Positions 1 to 10,898 of a DNA stretch of 64,000 bases are shown in pieces. The stretch is from assembly GCA_958295665.1 (NCBI GenBank), contig OY282560.1, positions 312,461,236 through 312,525,235 on the forward strand. Reading direction: 5' to 3'. The DNA is from Tipula vernalis. Its lineage: Eukaryota; Arthropoda; Insecta; Diptera; Tipulidae. Below the pieces are notes generated by a model. It made no database searches and was not told the origin of the DNA. It worked only from the letters and a program-made list of their open reading frames with translations. A program made the translations under genes and the position numbers. The first letter of the stretch is position 1. The number at the start of each line of letters is the position of its first letter.

Positions 1-37
1 AAACTAATCAATTAATATTTCTTGTTTCTATTTCCAG

Positions 38-116
38 AGTAATGTATCTTCGTCAACAAATTCGTAGATTAGAAGAGTTAAAATCCCAAAACTCATTTAT
101 GTCAGATGATCTTTAG
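38..116 (+). CDS. C-terminal exon of an unrecognised gene (partial)
   Basis: A pyrimidine-rich acceptor ending in CAG at 35-37 is followed by an open frame that ends at TAG (114-116). The 25 complete codons encode a basic, heptad-like stretch (MYLRQQIRRLEELKSQ) and then a short acidic tail ending SDDL. This looks like the end of a coiled-coil segment. The rest of the gene lies outside the window, and the product is not recognised. The AT-rich DNA downstream, without another gene for about 1.5 kb, is consistent with a long 3' UTR. Confidence 0.45.
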
Positions 117-1660
117 CCCAAAATTATAGACATGAAAATAAAAAATAAACAAACAAAAAAAAATTTAAAAAAAAACAAAAAAATATTGATAATAATAAAT
201 TATTTAATTAAATAAAAAAAAGAGTAATTAAACAAGCTAAGGTAAAAAAAAAACTTGAAATTAAATATAATTTAATTAACTACGTAATTAAACAGAAACA
301 AAAAATAAATACATTTATAAAATACAAAAAACCAATACTATCTAATTTACAACAAACACAAAATACAAAACAAAATGGATGATTTCTATAAAAAAAATTC
401 AAAAATTCAAAAAAAAATAATAAAAAAGCACTGAATACTTCATTCTATTTTTTATTTTTTAATCAATTTTTTTTTTTTATTTAAGTCAGAATTTATTAAG
501 TTTGATTAGGACAAGAAAAGGAAAATTAAAATGTATTCTCGTCGTGTTACAATGTGTAGTAAAATATGTGCGGGTGGCGCGTGACCCGTGTCGTGCTGGG
601 ATTTAACTTTGTATTATTGATAAATAATTTTTTTTTCTTTTTTTTTATGTAAATAGATTTTATTCGATGGTAGAGTTCTTCGTAATTATATTATATATAA
701 TATAATATATATATATTTAATTATTATTATGTATTAGATTATAAAGTGACTCCAGTGGTGTATCCCCGGCCCGGACGTACGTTACTCGCTGTTTTTATTT
801 TACATATATGTTACACTGCCAGAATATAGCGTTTAATTTAATTTTTAGTTTTGTTTATGTTGTGTAACAAACAAACAAACAAAAATTATTTAAATTTTTA
901 ATTATAATACTAAAATTTAAAAAAAAAAACAAAAAGAAAAGTTAAAATAACAAAACAATTTGGAAGTTTATATAATTAAATAAAATTTCTCAAAAAATAA
1001 ATGGATAATTTTGTGTGTGTATTGCGTATTTAAATCTACGTAAGTAAATCCGAAACTTCTTTAGTGTTGTTTATTAAACTCTACATTAATCTTTAAAAAA
1101 AAAAAAAAAAAATTGCATATTATACAATACATAATTAAATTTTAGAACTTGGATCATCATTAACATTATAAAAATTTACGTTTTGACGAACTATTTAAAA
1201 AAATATTAATAATAAACGCTATAAAACTCTAAAACAAATTTGTGTTAAAATATATTTACAAAAAAAAAATTAATTTAATTTATTTTCTATTAATGTGTTC
1301 TTAATTTTAATACATATACAAATTATTACGCTATCGAAATAGAAATATTAGAAAGAATTTTTTTTTTATCGTCTCAAACACTTGAACCATAATTTCTTAA
1401 GTGATTTGTGTTAATTAAATTTGTGGCCAATTTTGTGCGCAAAAAAGTGTGGGTGGTACGCAGTGAGTACATAAATTAGTTGCTTTTAGTCAATAGTGAG
1501 AATTTATCAGACAAAAATTTATGAATGCTGAAGTGTAAATATATTAGTTGTACGTTGGGGTAATTAAGAAATTATATTTCCCCCAATTTAAAACTGTTTT
1601 ACAAGGTTTCTCTCTAATGCTTATATAATTGTCAAAAAAATATTCACAATGTTTTAATTA
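117..1660. other. AT-rich non-coding stretch, probable 3' UTR
   Basis: No convincing coding frame. The sequence is dominated by A/T runs, with short GC-richer islands near 570-600 and 760-785. It follows the terminal exon at 38-116 directly, so part of it is likely that gene's 3' UTR. Confidence 0.4.
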
Positions 1661-1677
1661 CCTACTCTCCATTTGCT

Positions 1678-2910
1678 TCATATGTATATATTGTGGGTGT
1701 ACACTCTATTTTGTCTTGACTGTCGTGCGCTGGTACAGTGCCAATATGTCGTCAAGAGCTTCATGGTAATGATTCGATTATGCGTATCCAATACTGCTTC
1801 TATCAGGGTGCCTTGGATTTCTTTGAATGCAATCATTCGCAACATTCTATTTATTGATAGAGCTAGAAAGTTGTTTTTTTCATTGTTGTTCTCCAGAGGC
1901 TCCTCTAACTGAGTTTTGAATAGCAGCCAATGCTTATTCATATCATTCTGTCTATTCTTAAAAACGTTTATAGTCGCGTCTATGATTGACGTTTGAGCGG
2001 CTCTGTAGTACCTCGAATAGCTCGTTGGCTAGATTTCCTTCTAAGTTGAAAAGTCGCCGTTTGCTTCTTCCAAATCCCACTTTATAGTAGTGAAGTAACT
2101 CATCCCTGTGCTCCATTTCTTGTAAGGACTGCTCGAACAATGGTTCATTAATCCACGTATCTTGATTTTTTTTAGAAATACTTGAGTTTGTATAGTTATT
2201 GTGAGGATATGAACAATATTTTGCTAGCCTGTCTATACAGCACTTATAAGCAGCTAATTTTACATAATAGCTGGTTAGATTATAATACACTATTATGTTC
2301 CAGTCGTTATATATATAATTTTGAGCTCTCCAATGGATTCATAGTATATGCCTGGTTGATTTTTAAGCTTTGTGATATTGAAAGCTAGTGTGCTCGAATT
2401 GAATGTAATTAGTAATATTAGCAGTGAGCATAGATCATCTTGGTAAGTGTGACCTTCTGTATGCAGACCTTGAGTTTTCTCATCTTGTTGCTATTGTTGC
2501 ATCCTAATTTGATTTCCTTGCTAGATTTAGATTATCCTCAGTTGGAAGAAGACTTATCTTTATAATAGGTCTCTTGAAGATGGTGTTTTTAGGACCTTTT
2601 ATTGTTGCAACTCTGGTTAGTAGTAGTAGTATCTGTTATCCTTCCCATTGCCCATTTTGTAGGTGGAATTTGCTCATCCTTGATTAGAACTAGCTGACCA
2701 ATCTCATAATTTGCCCTCGTTGGTGTCCATTTGGACCTTTGTTGTAGACTGGTTAAGTATTCCTTAGACAATATTTTCCAAAATCCTTGAGTCATTTTTG
2801 AAAGCAGGGTCCACCTATGTGTTGCGCTTATGTTGGTTTTGTCTGACTCAGGAGGTGAAATCAGTGGTCTCCCGATTAAGAAATGATCGCACGCCTGGCT
2901 ATGAGCACTG
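1678..2910 (-). mobile_element. BEL/Pao retroelement relic: end of pol followed by env-like remnant
   Basis: Read on the minus strand, about 2880-2589 encodes the C-terminal domain typical of BEL/Pao pol: a HFLIGRPL-like motif, then EYLTSLQQRSKW, then VLIKDEQIPPTKW. Downstream (2290-1958, then 1941-1678, in different frames) is a decayed env-like protein. It has a dibasic RSKRRLFN cleavage-type motif followed by LANELFEVL, and a later FLALSINRMLRMI helix. The order pol then env fits roo-like BEL elements that carry env. Frameshifts and stops make it non-functional. No LTRs were found. Confidence 0.6.
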
Positions 2911-4080
2911 TTTTACATTATAGACGGTGTATCAAAAGAAGTCACCTTCTACGCTTTTTTGAACCAGTAAATAAAAACACAATCTGTAAATTGCTTAAAC
3001 TTGGGAAGAGCTTAAGGCAAAGATTAGACTCGAAATCGCCAAAATACCGGAATAAATATTACCCATTAAAATTTAAACTCTGTTTAAAATAATCGAAACA
3101 AACAATTTTGGTATTATGGCATCCAGTCAATCGCTTAATTCCAATGCTTTTATAATGGCGTCACATATTTATTGTTCATTTATAAAGTTGATTTTTCGGC
3201 ATTTTTTTGTTCATTTATAATTTTCTTTTTTTAGTACAATTCTAGGTGACGTACTAAGTTATGCTGCATACAAACAAATGTGGAACAATCTTATTATATT
3301 GGACATCAACAAAAACTGATCGGAGAATAAATTGTCAGATTAATCATCAGTCAAATAAACCAACTTGAATATTTTAAACCCGTAAACTGCTTAATTTGCC
3401 AGCTTTCTTTAAATGTAGCGTTTATTATTAATTTAAAAGTAACTGCCTGTATGGAATCCGAACTTAGGATACTAATTTGGCATCGCAAATCTGATACTAA
3501 TGGAAAACGAAGTTTTTAAATTATCACATGAAGGTGGAATTGTTAACGTATCATGTGCATTCTGATCTCAATGTTGACATTAAAAATTTACTGATGGAAA
3601 AGCTACATTCGATCCACCATATATCAGAGGCATTCAGCAACAGGGACCTGAAAGCATCCTGCGTGTTGATTTTACTAAACATATCGAAAATATTGAGAAA
3701 GTAATAAAATAATATTGTCATAATTACATTTATTTTTTGAAAAATGGATTTAATTAAATTAATTAACGTAGTTTATATAATTAAAATTTCGGGTAAGCTT
3801 TATATAGAAAAATTATTTATAAAAAAACGATTAGGAGACGATGTATTTGGTTTTATATTTTATTTTTAAAATGAAAAATTATAAGATGTTACACTACACC
3901 TTAACAATAGGTAATATTCACCAACACATCATATAATTGGAGCTAAAGATAGTCTGTATATGAATCCAAGTTCTAAAAACCAAAATTTAAATCCGCAAAA
4001 CAAACAAAAAATATTCTAAACTAATTAATTACAACAGAAACAAATAACGAAATAATTTTATTTCTCAATCTTTATTTATT
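2911..4080. other. Intergenic stretch, no identifiable gene
   Basis: Short open frames here (for example 2883-3092 +) show no family signature. The part at 3430-3720 has more balanced composition and may be an old transposon scrap, but nothing recognisable could be read in six frames. Confidence 0.3.
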
Positions 4081-4084
4081 TATG

Positions 4085-4311
4085 TATAATAATTATTATA
4101 TATAATTAATATCTAAATTATTAAAAATATACAGTTTTAGAACAATCCTAAATTTTATAAAATGAAAAATAATTAAAATAATTAAACAAATAAAATGAAC
4201 TACAAATTTTCTTATTTATTATATAAATATTATTATAATTAATAGAAATAAAATAATTATTGTTTTTTGTTTAAACAATAAAACAAATATTTTTTAATTT
4301 AAATTTAAAAA
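4085..4311 (+). repeat. Direct repeat, copy 1 (AT-rich)
   Basis: This shares long blocks with 5045-5290, including AATATCTAAATTATT, ACAGTTTTAGAACAATCC and TTGTTTTTTGTTTAAACAAT, in the same order. The mariner relic at 4314-5040 sits exactly between the two copies. Confidence 0.6.
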
Positions 4312-4313
4312 TA

Positions 4314-5040
4314 CAGGGTGCTCAATGAATTCTAATGCACTGAAAAACTTTAATAACTTTTTTCATAATTCATGTATTAGATACCAATTTAATTTTCAAA
4401 TTTGTATCTCAAATATTAGATTTTAATTGGAGTCCACTTTTGTTTACACAAAAATCAGGTGCAGTAAGTTTAGGAGATCTTGGTGGCCAAGGAAATGCGT
4501 AGTTATGCTTTGGAAAGTTTCGTTTGAGTATTGGCATTACGTTTCTAGCAATGTGTAGGTTCGTCTTTCTGAAACTATATCGAGTTAAACGGTATTCGTT
4601 TTCTGTGTAACTCTGTAAATCTTTATGTAATATTGTTCTTATTGAACTTCTGCTCATACCCGATTGAGACGATAAATTACTCGTAGAGACAGTGGGATTA
4701 TCTTGTAAGACATAAGCTACAGCTGCTATTCTTTCCGACATTCCTTCTTTGGACTGCTTCTAACTCGTTCAAATTTTGAACAAGTCATCTTCCACCGTCT
4801 TAGTGGGGTACTGCGAAACTCACCTCTAAACTTTTTTGTACAGCAATTACAGACTCTAAGCGATGATAGAGGCGAACAATCCAAATTCTCATTTCGTCAT
4901 CCCAATTATCCATTCTCATATATTCCAAAGATCAATCTGCAAATAAAAAAATAAATACATAGTATATATTTAAAAACATTGATTAATAAAAAAGTTATTT
5001 CATTTTCTTTTTGTAGCACAATTCGTTTGACCACCCTGTG
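4314..5040 (-). mobile_element. Internally deleted Tc1/mariner-type element
   Basis: The ends are imperfect inverted repeats: CAGGGTGCTCAA at the left, and the complement of GTTTGACCACCCTGTG at the right, each flanked by TA. The minus strand (4741-4409) encodes a helix-turn-helix segment (NPTVSTSNLSSQSGMSRSSI). It then jumps to a late transposase motif, WPPRSPKLTAPDF, which in intact relatives precedes the last catalytic aspartate region. The central catalytic part is missing, so this is a non-autonomous deletion derivative of the mariner-like transposases common in insects. Confidence 0.65.
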
Positions 5041-5044
5041 TATA

Positions 5045-5290
5045 TATAATTATTAATTATTACATATTATTAATATCTAAATTATTATAAATATACAGTT
5101 TTAGAACAATCCCAAATTTTATAAAATGAAAAATAGTAAAAACAAGATAATTAATTAAATTAAATTAAAATAATTAAACAAACAAATTTTCTTATTTATT
5201 ATATAAATATTATTATAATTAATATAAAAAAAATATAATTATTGTTTTTTGTTTAAACAATAAAAGAAAAATATTTTTTATTTAAATTAA
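5045..5290 (+). repeat. Direct repeat, copy 2 (AT-rich)
   Basis: Second copy of the block at 4085-4311, diverged by small indels and starting right after the mariner end. Together they look like a tandem duplication with a mariner at the junction. Confidence 0.6.
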
Positions 5291-5399
5291 AAATTGTATA
5301 AATATATTTCTCCTAAATATACAATATAAATAAATTAAATTATTATAAATAAAAATTTTGTATTTGTTTTGCTTCTGAGCAAGGCTTCAACATTTTCAT

Positions 5400-5850
5400 T
5401 TCCAGTTTTGATTTTACTCTTACGAGTTGCTGGGAATCGAAAGTCGTCTGTAGGTCACCCAGCTTTACTAAAGGAAGGCTAAATAAAACTGGAGGGTGCC
5501 TGGTATCCAGAGTCCGCATTTTTTTTAATAATCCGTCCAGTTAATATTCAGGCTCTTAATGGAACTGATAATACTGCCAGCCGGTGCGTGATACATACTA
5601 TCTGGGCTTATTACTCTCCCTCATAGATGTTTACTGCAGCATGTAGTTCTGCTAGAAAGACGGTAGCGTTGGAACCCAAGGACTTCAAGAGGGCTGTCCC
5701 ACTCCCGTTTATTCCTACCCCTGCCCGTCTTCCGTTTGATTTTACTCTTACGAGTTGCTGGGAATGGAAATTCGCATGTAGATCACCCAGCTTTACCAAA
5801 GGAAGGCTAAATAAAACTGGAGGGTGCCTGGTATCCAGAGTAAGCATACT
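5400..5850 (-). mobile_element. LINE RNase H fragment with an internal duplication
   Basis: On the minus strand 5847-5611 reads through RAGVGINGSG ... SLGSNATVFLAELHA, which resembles the start of the RNase H domain of R1/Jockey-group LINE ORF2 proteins (GAGV ... LG..ATVFQAE). A block of about 110 bp (about 5404-5515) is repeated at about 5737-5848, so the 3' part of this fragment is present twice. Both copies encode the same LDTRHPPVLFSLPLVKLGDL peptide. The element is too short to classify to a family. Confidence 0.5.
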
Positions 5851-6490
5851 TCACCGGACTGATTAACCTATCAGCCATTCATCCATCAACATATGCTGTT
5901 CCACCTTAGAGTAGGGTTTTTTGTAAAGGGTTTCTCCTTTAGCATCGTACTTTAGCCTGCGCCAAATGGCCAAAAATGTGCCAAACGGCCTCAGTTACCA
6001 GTAGTTGCCACGAGGAAGAAGCACGTACACTTGCGAATTGTGACTAGGTTACCCCTTGCACAATTGTACCCATCACGCTATTATTTTATTTTATTTGGAG
6101 TTTTTTGACAACCAAAAATTATTTCTTTTATCGGCGTGAAAAAATCCAAAATTTCTGAGAATTTAAAATTTTAAATTATAATAATATGAAAAGCTTCGAT
6201 AAACAATAATATTAATAAAAAATATTAAAATAATAAAAAGAAAATATGCTGTTGACGTTTAAAATACCAAAATTATACGTCAGATACAAAGGTTGTTCAC
6301 TCATGTCACCAAAATTAATCCGAATATTTTATTAAAGTGAAGTTAGCGGGGGTGAAATTTGTCAAAAATATCCAGATATTTTCTGTCAAAAAGCCATCAA
6401 TGAAAATACGTCACCAGTATGAAAGGGTCTCAGCTTCGCATTTGTGGTAACTAAATATGTCGAGGCGAGGCACCTGGTATGAAAAGTACT
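5851..6490. other. Intergenic, no identifiable gene
   Basis: The first 200 bases may continue the LINE relic, but no motif is clear. From about 6080 the sequence is AT-rich and shows nothing that can be supported. Confidence 0.3.
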
Positions 6491-6568
6491 TGAATCGGTG
6501 ATTGAAAGAACGATATAAACGCCAAAAACAACGTTGGCGTTTATATCGTTCTTTCAATCACCGATTCA
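6491..6568. repeat. Perfect 35-bp inverted repeat (hairpin)
   Basis: The arm at 6491-6525 is exactly complementary to 6534-6568 and leaves an 8-nt loop (AAACAACG). The arm begins TGAATCGGTGATTGAAAGAA. It lies about 410 bp upstream of the Mus81 start codon. No flanking target duplication was seen. Confidence 0.85.
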
Positions 6569-6976
6569 CTTAAATGTCTAACACTACCAACTTTTAGAAA
6601 TAAATCTCAAGAATTGGTTGATTATTTATTTTGCCCAAAATTGAATGACAATTCCAATGTCTTGGTCAAATGAAATGTCGAATAAGTGTTGACGTTCGAA
6701 TAAATAAAAGAATGAACTAAACAAGTAACGATTTATGTCACTTTCGAAAACTCCGGAGCATTATGAATGAATAAGCTAAAACACCCTATAATTTATTTTT
6801 ATTTGCTTGTGGGGTTGCGGAAAATAGCATAACTTAAAATCGCCCTACTTACCAAGTATAAGATAATGCAGACTTGTTGGAAATCTGCATAGTCGATTTG
6901 CACTGCAGTACCGTTGGATGTCAAAAAATCAAAACAATTGGCAATAATAGTTCTAACTCAAGAAAGTATAATTTTA

Positions 6977-8320
6977 ATGGATTCAAAATCAAATCGCATT
7001 ACATTCAAACAAAAATTACCTAATCGCCTCTATATCAGCTGGCTTGAAGAATGGTTAGATACTGCTGTTCGTCACAATCGTAAATCACAAAATGCGTTTC
7101 GTCTGGCGCTCGAATCGCTACGGAAATTTCCGCTTCCACTAAACGACCCGAAAGATTGTATAATGTTGGAAGGTTTTGGACCAACATTGTGCAACATGAT
7201 TTCCAAACGGATTAATCTAATGCGCCAGAAAGTACATACAAGTCCAAAATTAGCCATACGACTTGAGGGACAAACTAAAGTTTCGCCAGTGAAATTTAAA
7301 GAACTTCCAAACCTTATGTTGTCTCCATCCAAACGGAAAGCTACCCAAAATAAATCTCCGGCCAAAATTAAAAAAATCGACTGTGATGATGAATCGGTTT
7401 TAATGTCTCCGAATACGTTTGACGTGATACTGTTGGTTGATAATCAGGAAACGTCTGGGTATGGCTGCACGAGTTCCCTTACAATCACTAAGATTATGTA
7501 ACTAATAAATTATTGGATTATATTTTGCAGCAAATCGAAACGAGCCGATCTTACAGTTCAAGCAGTAACACAACAAAATATTAAATTTGAGGTACGAAAA
7601 ATGAGTGTTGGTGATTATGGGTGGATTTGCAGAGACTCAAAAGGCAATGAACTAATTTTGCCCTACATTGTCGAACGGAAACGTATCGATGATTTTGGTA
7701 GTAGCATAAAAGATGGTCGATTCCATGAACAGAAATTCCGATTGAGACAATGCGGCATCGAAAATGTGATATATTTAATCGAAAGCTATGGAAATAATCA
7801 ACACACGGGCTTGCCAATCGAAAATCTTTTACAAGCGGCAGCTAATACACAAATTCATGCAGGTTTTCAGGTGAAGTTTACCGATAACAATCATGACTCT
7901 ATTACATATCTGGCCGTAATGACTCAAATGCTGATCAAAAAGTTTAAAGACAAAGTTTTGATTAGTTGTCCAAAAGATGAATTACCGAAAGTGGATAAAT
8001 CGCCAGACGGGTTTCTACCACTAATGAAATTTAACGAATTTCAAATGTTATCGGCCAAGAATAAACGATTAACGGTACGCGAGATTTTTACCAAACAATT
8101 AGTCCAGCTGAAATCACTTTCTGTTAAAAAGGCAATAGCAATTACAGATAAATATCCAACTCCAGCCGCACTAGTAAAAGCTTATCGAGGATGTGAAACA
8201 GTCCAAGAGGGTGAAAATCTGTTGGCCAATATACGCCATGGTCCTGTAAATAGCTCAATAGGAGTATCGATTAGTAAAGTGTTGTATCATTTCTATATGG
8301 CAGATTCATTTCAAAAATAA
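6977..8320 (+). CDS. mus81: Crossover junction endonuclease MUS81
   Basis: Two exons, 6977-7458 and 7531-8320, join across a 72-bp GT..AG intron and encode about 423 residues, close to the Drosophila length. MUS81 is the catalytic subunit that pairs with an EME1-type partner to cut replication forks, flaps and Holliday-junction intermediates in the nucleus. The N-terminal helix-hairpin domain is visible (ISWLEEWLDTA ... LRKFPLPL). The XPF-type nuclease core starts at FDVILLVDNQET and carries the metal-binding signature VERKRIDD. A C-terminal helical region follows. I chose the ATG at 6977, 21 codons after the first open codon, because the upstream frame has no ATG and 423 residues fits the family. 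The gene is convergent with the XRCC4-like gene. Confidence 0.93.
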
Positions 8321-8321
8321 A
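8316..8321 (+). promoter_or_regulatory. Probable Mus81 poly(A) signal AATAAA overlapping the stop codon
   Basis: AATAAA spans the TAA stop at 8318-8320. Cleavage 10-30 nt downstream would fall in the 38-bp gap to the convergent gene, or inside that gene's end. Confidence 0.5.
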
Positions 8322-8341
8322 TATTTTTACTAAAATACGTC

Positions 8342-8347
8342 TTTATT
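8342..8347 (-). promoter_or_regulatory. Probable XRCC4 poly(A) signal AATAAA (minus strand)
   Basis: TTTATT on the plus strand lies 12-17 bases past the XRCC4-like stop codon. Cleavage would occur close to or within the end of the Mus81 coding region. Confidence 0.45.
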
Positions 8348-8358
8348 TGGCCTATATT

Positions 8359-9300
8359 TTACATGTTCTCCAGCATATCTTGCGTATCCACGTCATACGC
8401 CTTAGAATCTACATGTTCATTAACAGTGGCCTCCTCCTCTCGAATTCGTACCTTAACCGTTTCTTCTATTTCATCGAATGCCTGTTTCTTTCGTTTTGGG
8501 ATTTTGTAGCTAAGCAATTCCTGCGACTGACTAGAATCGGTTGCTTGTTCATCGTTAATTTGTGTTAGTACATTTGCGGCAACCGATGCGATTTGCTCCT
8601 CACGAACTACTATGTCATCATCCGATTTTTGACTATCCTGTCCAATATCACTTTGAGTTAGGCTATCGTCTTTTGCGTTGCCTTTTTCGTACAGCAACTG
8701 GTTTAGTTCCGCTATTTTCGATTTCTTATTGTTCAAGAGAAGAAGGAATTTTTTCAACATTTCGTCGTCGTGTTGAACTTTTTCGGCCACATATTTCTCA
8801 TATTTATTGACAAACTGGTTATGTTTTGTGTCAAGTTCCGTAATCTCTGATTCTTTGGAATCTAATTTTATGCGCAGTTGCGAACACAAGTCCAACGAAT
8901 TAAGCAAAAACTGTAAATGCAAATTTTCCGTAGACTTAGTTAGCGACACCCGACCGTAAATTATTTTTGTTCCACCCGTATCTTTCTTCCAGCTGAATTC
9001 GCTGTTGTCGATGGTATAGATGAATTTCGATAGACCATTTGGATGACACAGGGCATTTTTGCATTCGGCATAAAATTCGTCATATGATCGTTCTAGGGCT
9101 TCACTTGTATTTTTAATAGAATCAATTTTTAATGTTCCATACCATTCGTTGGGTGGCAAAGTTTCACTATTGTTGTATTCCAGTATGTTAATTGCAATGT
9201 CATCGTACAACCACTTTGATTCTACGATAATAAATTTATCAGATTGATTAAGCGGCAGTTTATTTACGAATGTGGAATTGTATTTTGTATCCGATTCCAT
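8359..9300 (-). CDS. Xrcc4: XRCC4-like DNA repair protein
   Basis: Intact single-exon frame of 313 residues with ATG at 9298-9300. XRCC4 is the scaffold of DNA ligase IV in non-homologous end joining in the nucleus. The N-terminal ~135 residues fit the XRCC4 head domain, ending in FSWKKDTGGTKIIYGRVSL. A long heptad-rich helix follows (LLNSLDLCSQLRIKLDSKE ... EKYVAEKVQHDDEMLKKFLLLLNNKKSKI), matching the dimerisation and ligase-binding coiled coil. The tail is acidic, low in complexity and rich in S/D/E, with a basic KIPKRKKQ patch that could be a nuclear localisation signal (inference). Length is near the family's usual 300-340. The gene is tail to tail with Mus81, with 38 bp between stop codons. 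Confidence 0.88.
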   Translation of the reverse strand: MESDTKYNSTFVNKLPLNQSDKFIIVESKWLYDDIAINILEYNNSETLPPNEWYGTLKIDSIKNTSEALERSYDEFYAECKNALCHPNGLSKFIYTIDNSEFSWKKDTGGTKIIYGRVSLTKSTENLHLQFLLNSLDLCSQLRIKLDSKESEITELDTKHNQFVNKYEKYVAEKVQHDDEMLKKFLLLLNNKKSKIAELNQLLYEKGNAKDDSLTQSDIGQDSQKSDDDIVVREEQIASVAANVLTQINDEQATDSSQSQELLSYKIPKRKKQAFDEIEETVKVRIREEEATVNEHVDSKAYDVDTQDMLENM

Positions 9301-10053
9301 AGTTCTTGGAAAATATGATATTATCTTACGATTAGACTGCCGGGCTATTTAAGTTACACTACTACACGCACTTAACCAATACTTTACTTTAGTTTAAGGT
9401 TAGGTTTATGTCAACATCAACACTACAGTTAACCTTGTCGATGCCACCTTTTCTTAGGAGCTACACGTAAAACTGAAACTGTTTTAAAAGTATTTATTTA
9501 CACTATGTATTTTTTGTAGGTAAAATAATTAAATAAAACAAATTTGCATTTTGGACCATTTACCCAGCTAAATATTTTTCTCTTGAGTTTCATCATCTTC
9601 TCGTCTCAAACTTACCTTTAGTGCTCAGTCTCTTTCCGTTACCTAGGTTTCAGTTAACTCAGTCTGCTGTACTTATACTATAGTGACAAAATTAATCGAT
9701 TATTCACTTATTAGGATTACCATCTTAGGGGTAGGATAATAACGGTTTACATTTAATAACGCAGCTTTCCGGCATCGTTGGCCTTAAAACATTCAGCCTA
9801 CATAGTTTCCTTACACGTAGTTGTTGAGTTGTTGCGCGTTCAATTCCAGCCCGACGCAGTATAATTTTGCTTCAGAACGAAATTTAATTGCTGAAAATTG
9901 CTGGTTAATCAAAATGTAAACCATTAATGAAGAAAATCAGTTTTCTTATCAACAAAGTTTTTCAAGTTGTTTTATTTTTACTGGGTGGATTGGAGTTATA
10001 TTTGAGCACTTAAGATCAATAAATTCTTAACGATAAGTAATAAAACATAACAT
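9301..10053. other. Intergenic region upstream of XRCC4 and tRNA-Asn
   Basis: No coding frame. It must contain the XRCC4 promoter (minus strand) just upstream of 9300. No clear TATA box or other motif can be supported. Confidence 0.3.
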
Positions 10054-10070
10054 GCCTCCGTGGCGCAATT

Positions 10071-10110
<40 letters not shown>

Positions 10111-10127
10111 GAGTCCACCCGGGGGCG
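10054..10127 (+). tRNA. tRNA-Asn (anticodon GTT)
   Basis: A 74-nt cloverleaf. The acceptor stem GCCTCCG pairs with CGGGGGC, with discriminator G. The anticodon arm is TTCGG-CTGTTAA-CCGAA with anticodon GTT at 10088-10090. The T arm is GGTGG-TTCGAGT-CCACC. The internal promoter boxes are intact (box A TGGCGCAATTGG at 10061-10072, box B GGTTCGAGTCC at 10106-10116). A TTTT terminator follows at 10133-10136. No intron. Confidence 0.97.
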
Positions 10128-10898
10128 AGTTATTTTGTAACCTAGTGTTTCTGTTTTAATCGGAAGTTTTCTTATAGTTTGCACTACTTTTAATTTTGAT
10201 TTGAAAGAATTCAGGGAACTATAAATACTGTTGCAGTGCTATTATCAGTAATGGTAACGAAATGGTATGATCAATCCTTGCACAGGCAAGAAACAAAGGA
10301 AGATTGAAAGAATACAAAACATTTGGAACAACTGTCAACAACATCAATTTCTAATAGGTAATTTTAGAATTACAAAACGGACATACAAGTAAACGGAGCC
10401 GGTTAATTAATTCCACTTCAAAGTATATTCCAGCTAGAAGGGAGAAAAACTCCGTCCACTGATAAATAAAGAGGACCAACTTAAAAGAGACAACAGGTGC
10501 GAATCAAGGAGCTGGAGGTAACAGCTTGGACGATTAAATTAAGTATAAGCCTTATTTCCCTGGGCTGTAGATTAAAAAGACGGAATGCTCATCGTGAATT
10601 GCGCAGATGAGGACCTAGCAACATGACTCATTGATAACGTGCCTAGGCAGTCATGGGGAAAACGCAACTTTAAAGATAGTCGGGAAAGACTAACATTCAA
10701 GCCCTTTGATCTTCTTTATTTATCTCACACAATGCAGTAATGAAGGCAACGAAAAAATACTCCGTTCAGAACAACGAACCAAGGAATGCAGTCCACGCGG
10801 AGCTTAAAATCCTATCGAGCTGTGTAAGAGTTTAAACGCTCTAATTTAAAATTAATTTAGAAAGAAATAATTAATCGGCATAATGGACCACAATTTTA
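10128..10898. other. Intergenic, no identifiable gene
   Basis: Base composition is more balanced than in the neighbouring AT-rich DNA, which suggests an old transposon. No protein motif could be read in any frame. Confidence 0.25.

Noticed and set aside
2883..3092. 69-codon basic frame on the plus strand
   Set aside because: No motif, AT-driven lysine content, and it overlaps the start of the BEL relic on the other strand.
6914..6976. Mus81 starting at 6914
   Set aside because: The codon there is TTG. The first in-frame ATG is at 6977 and gives a length matching the family.
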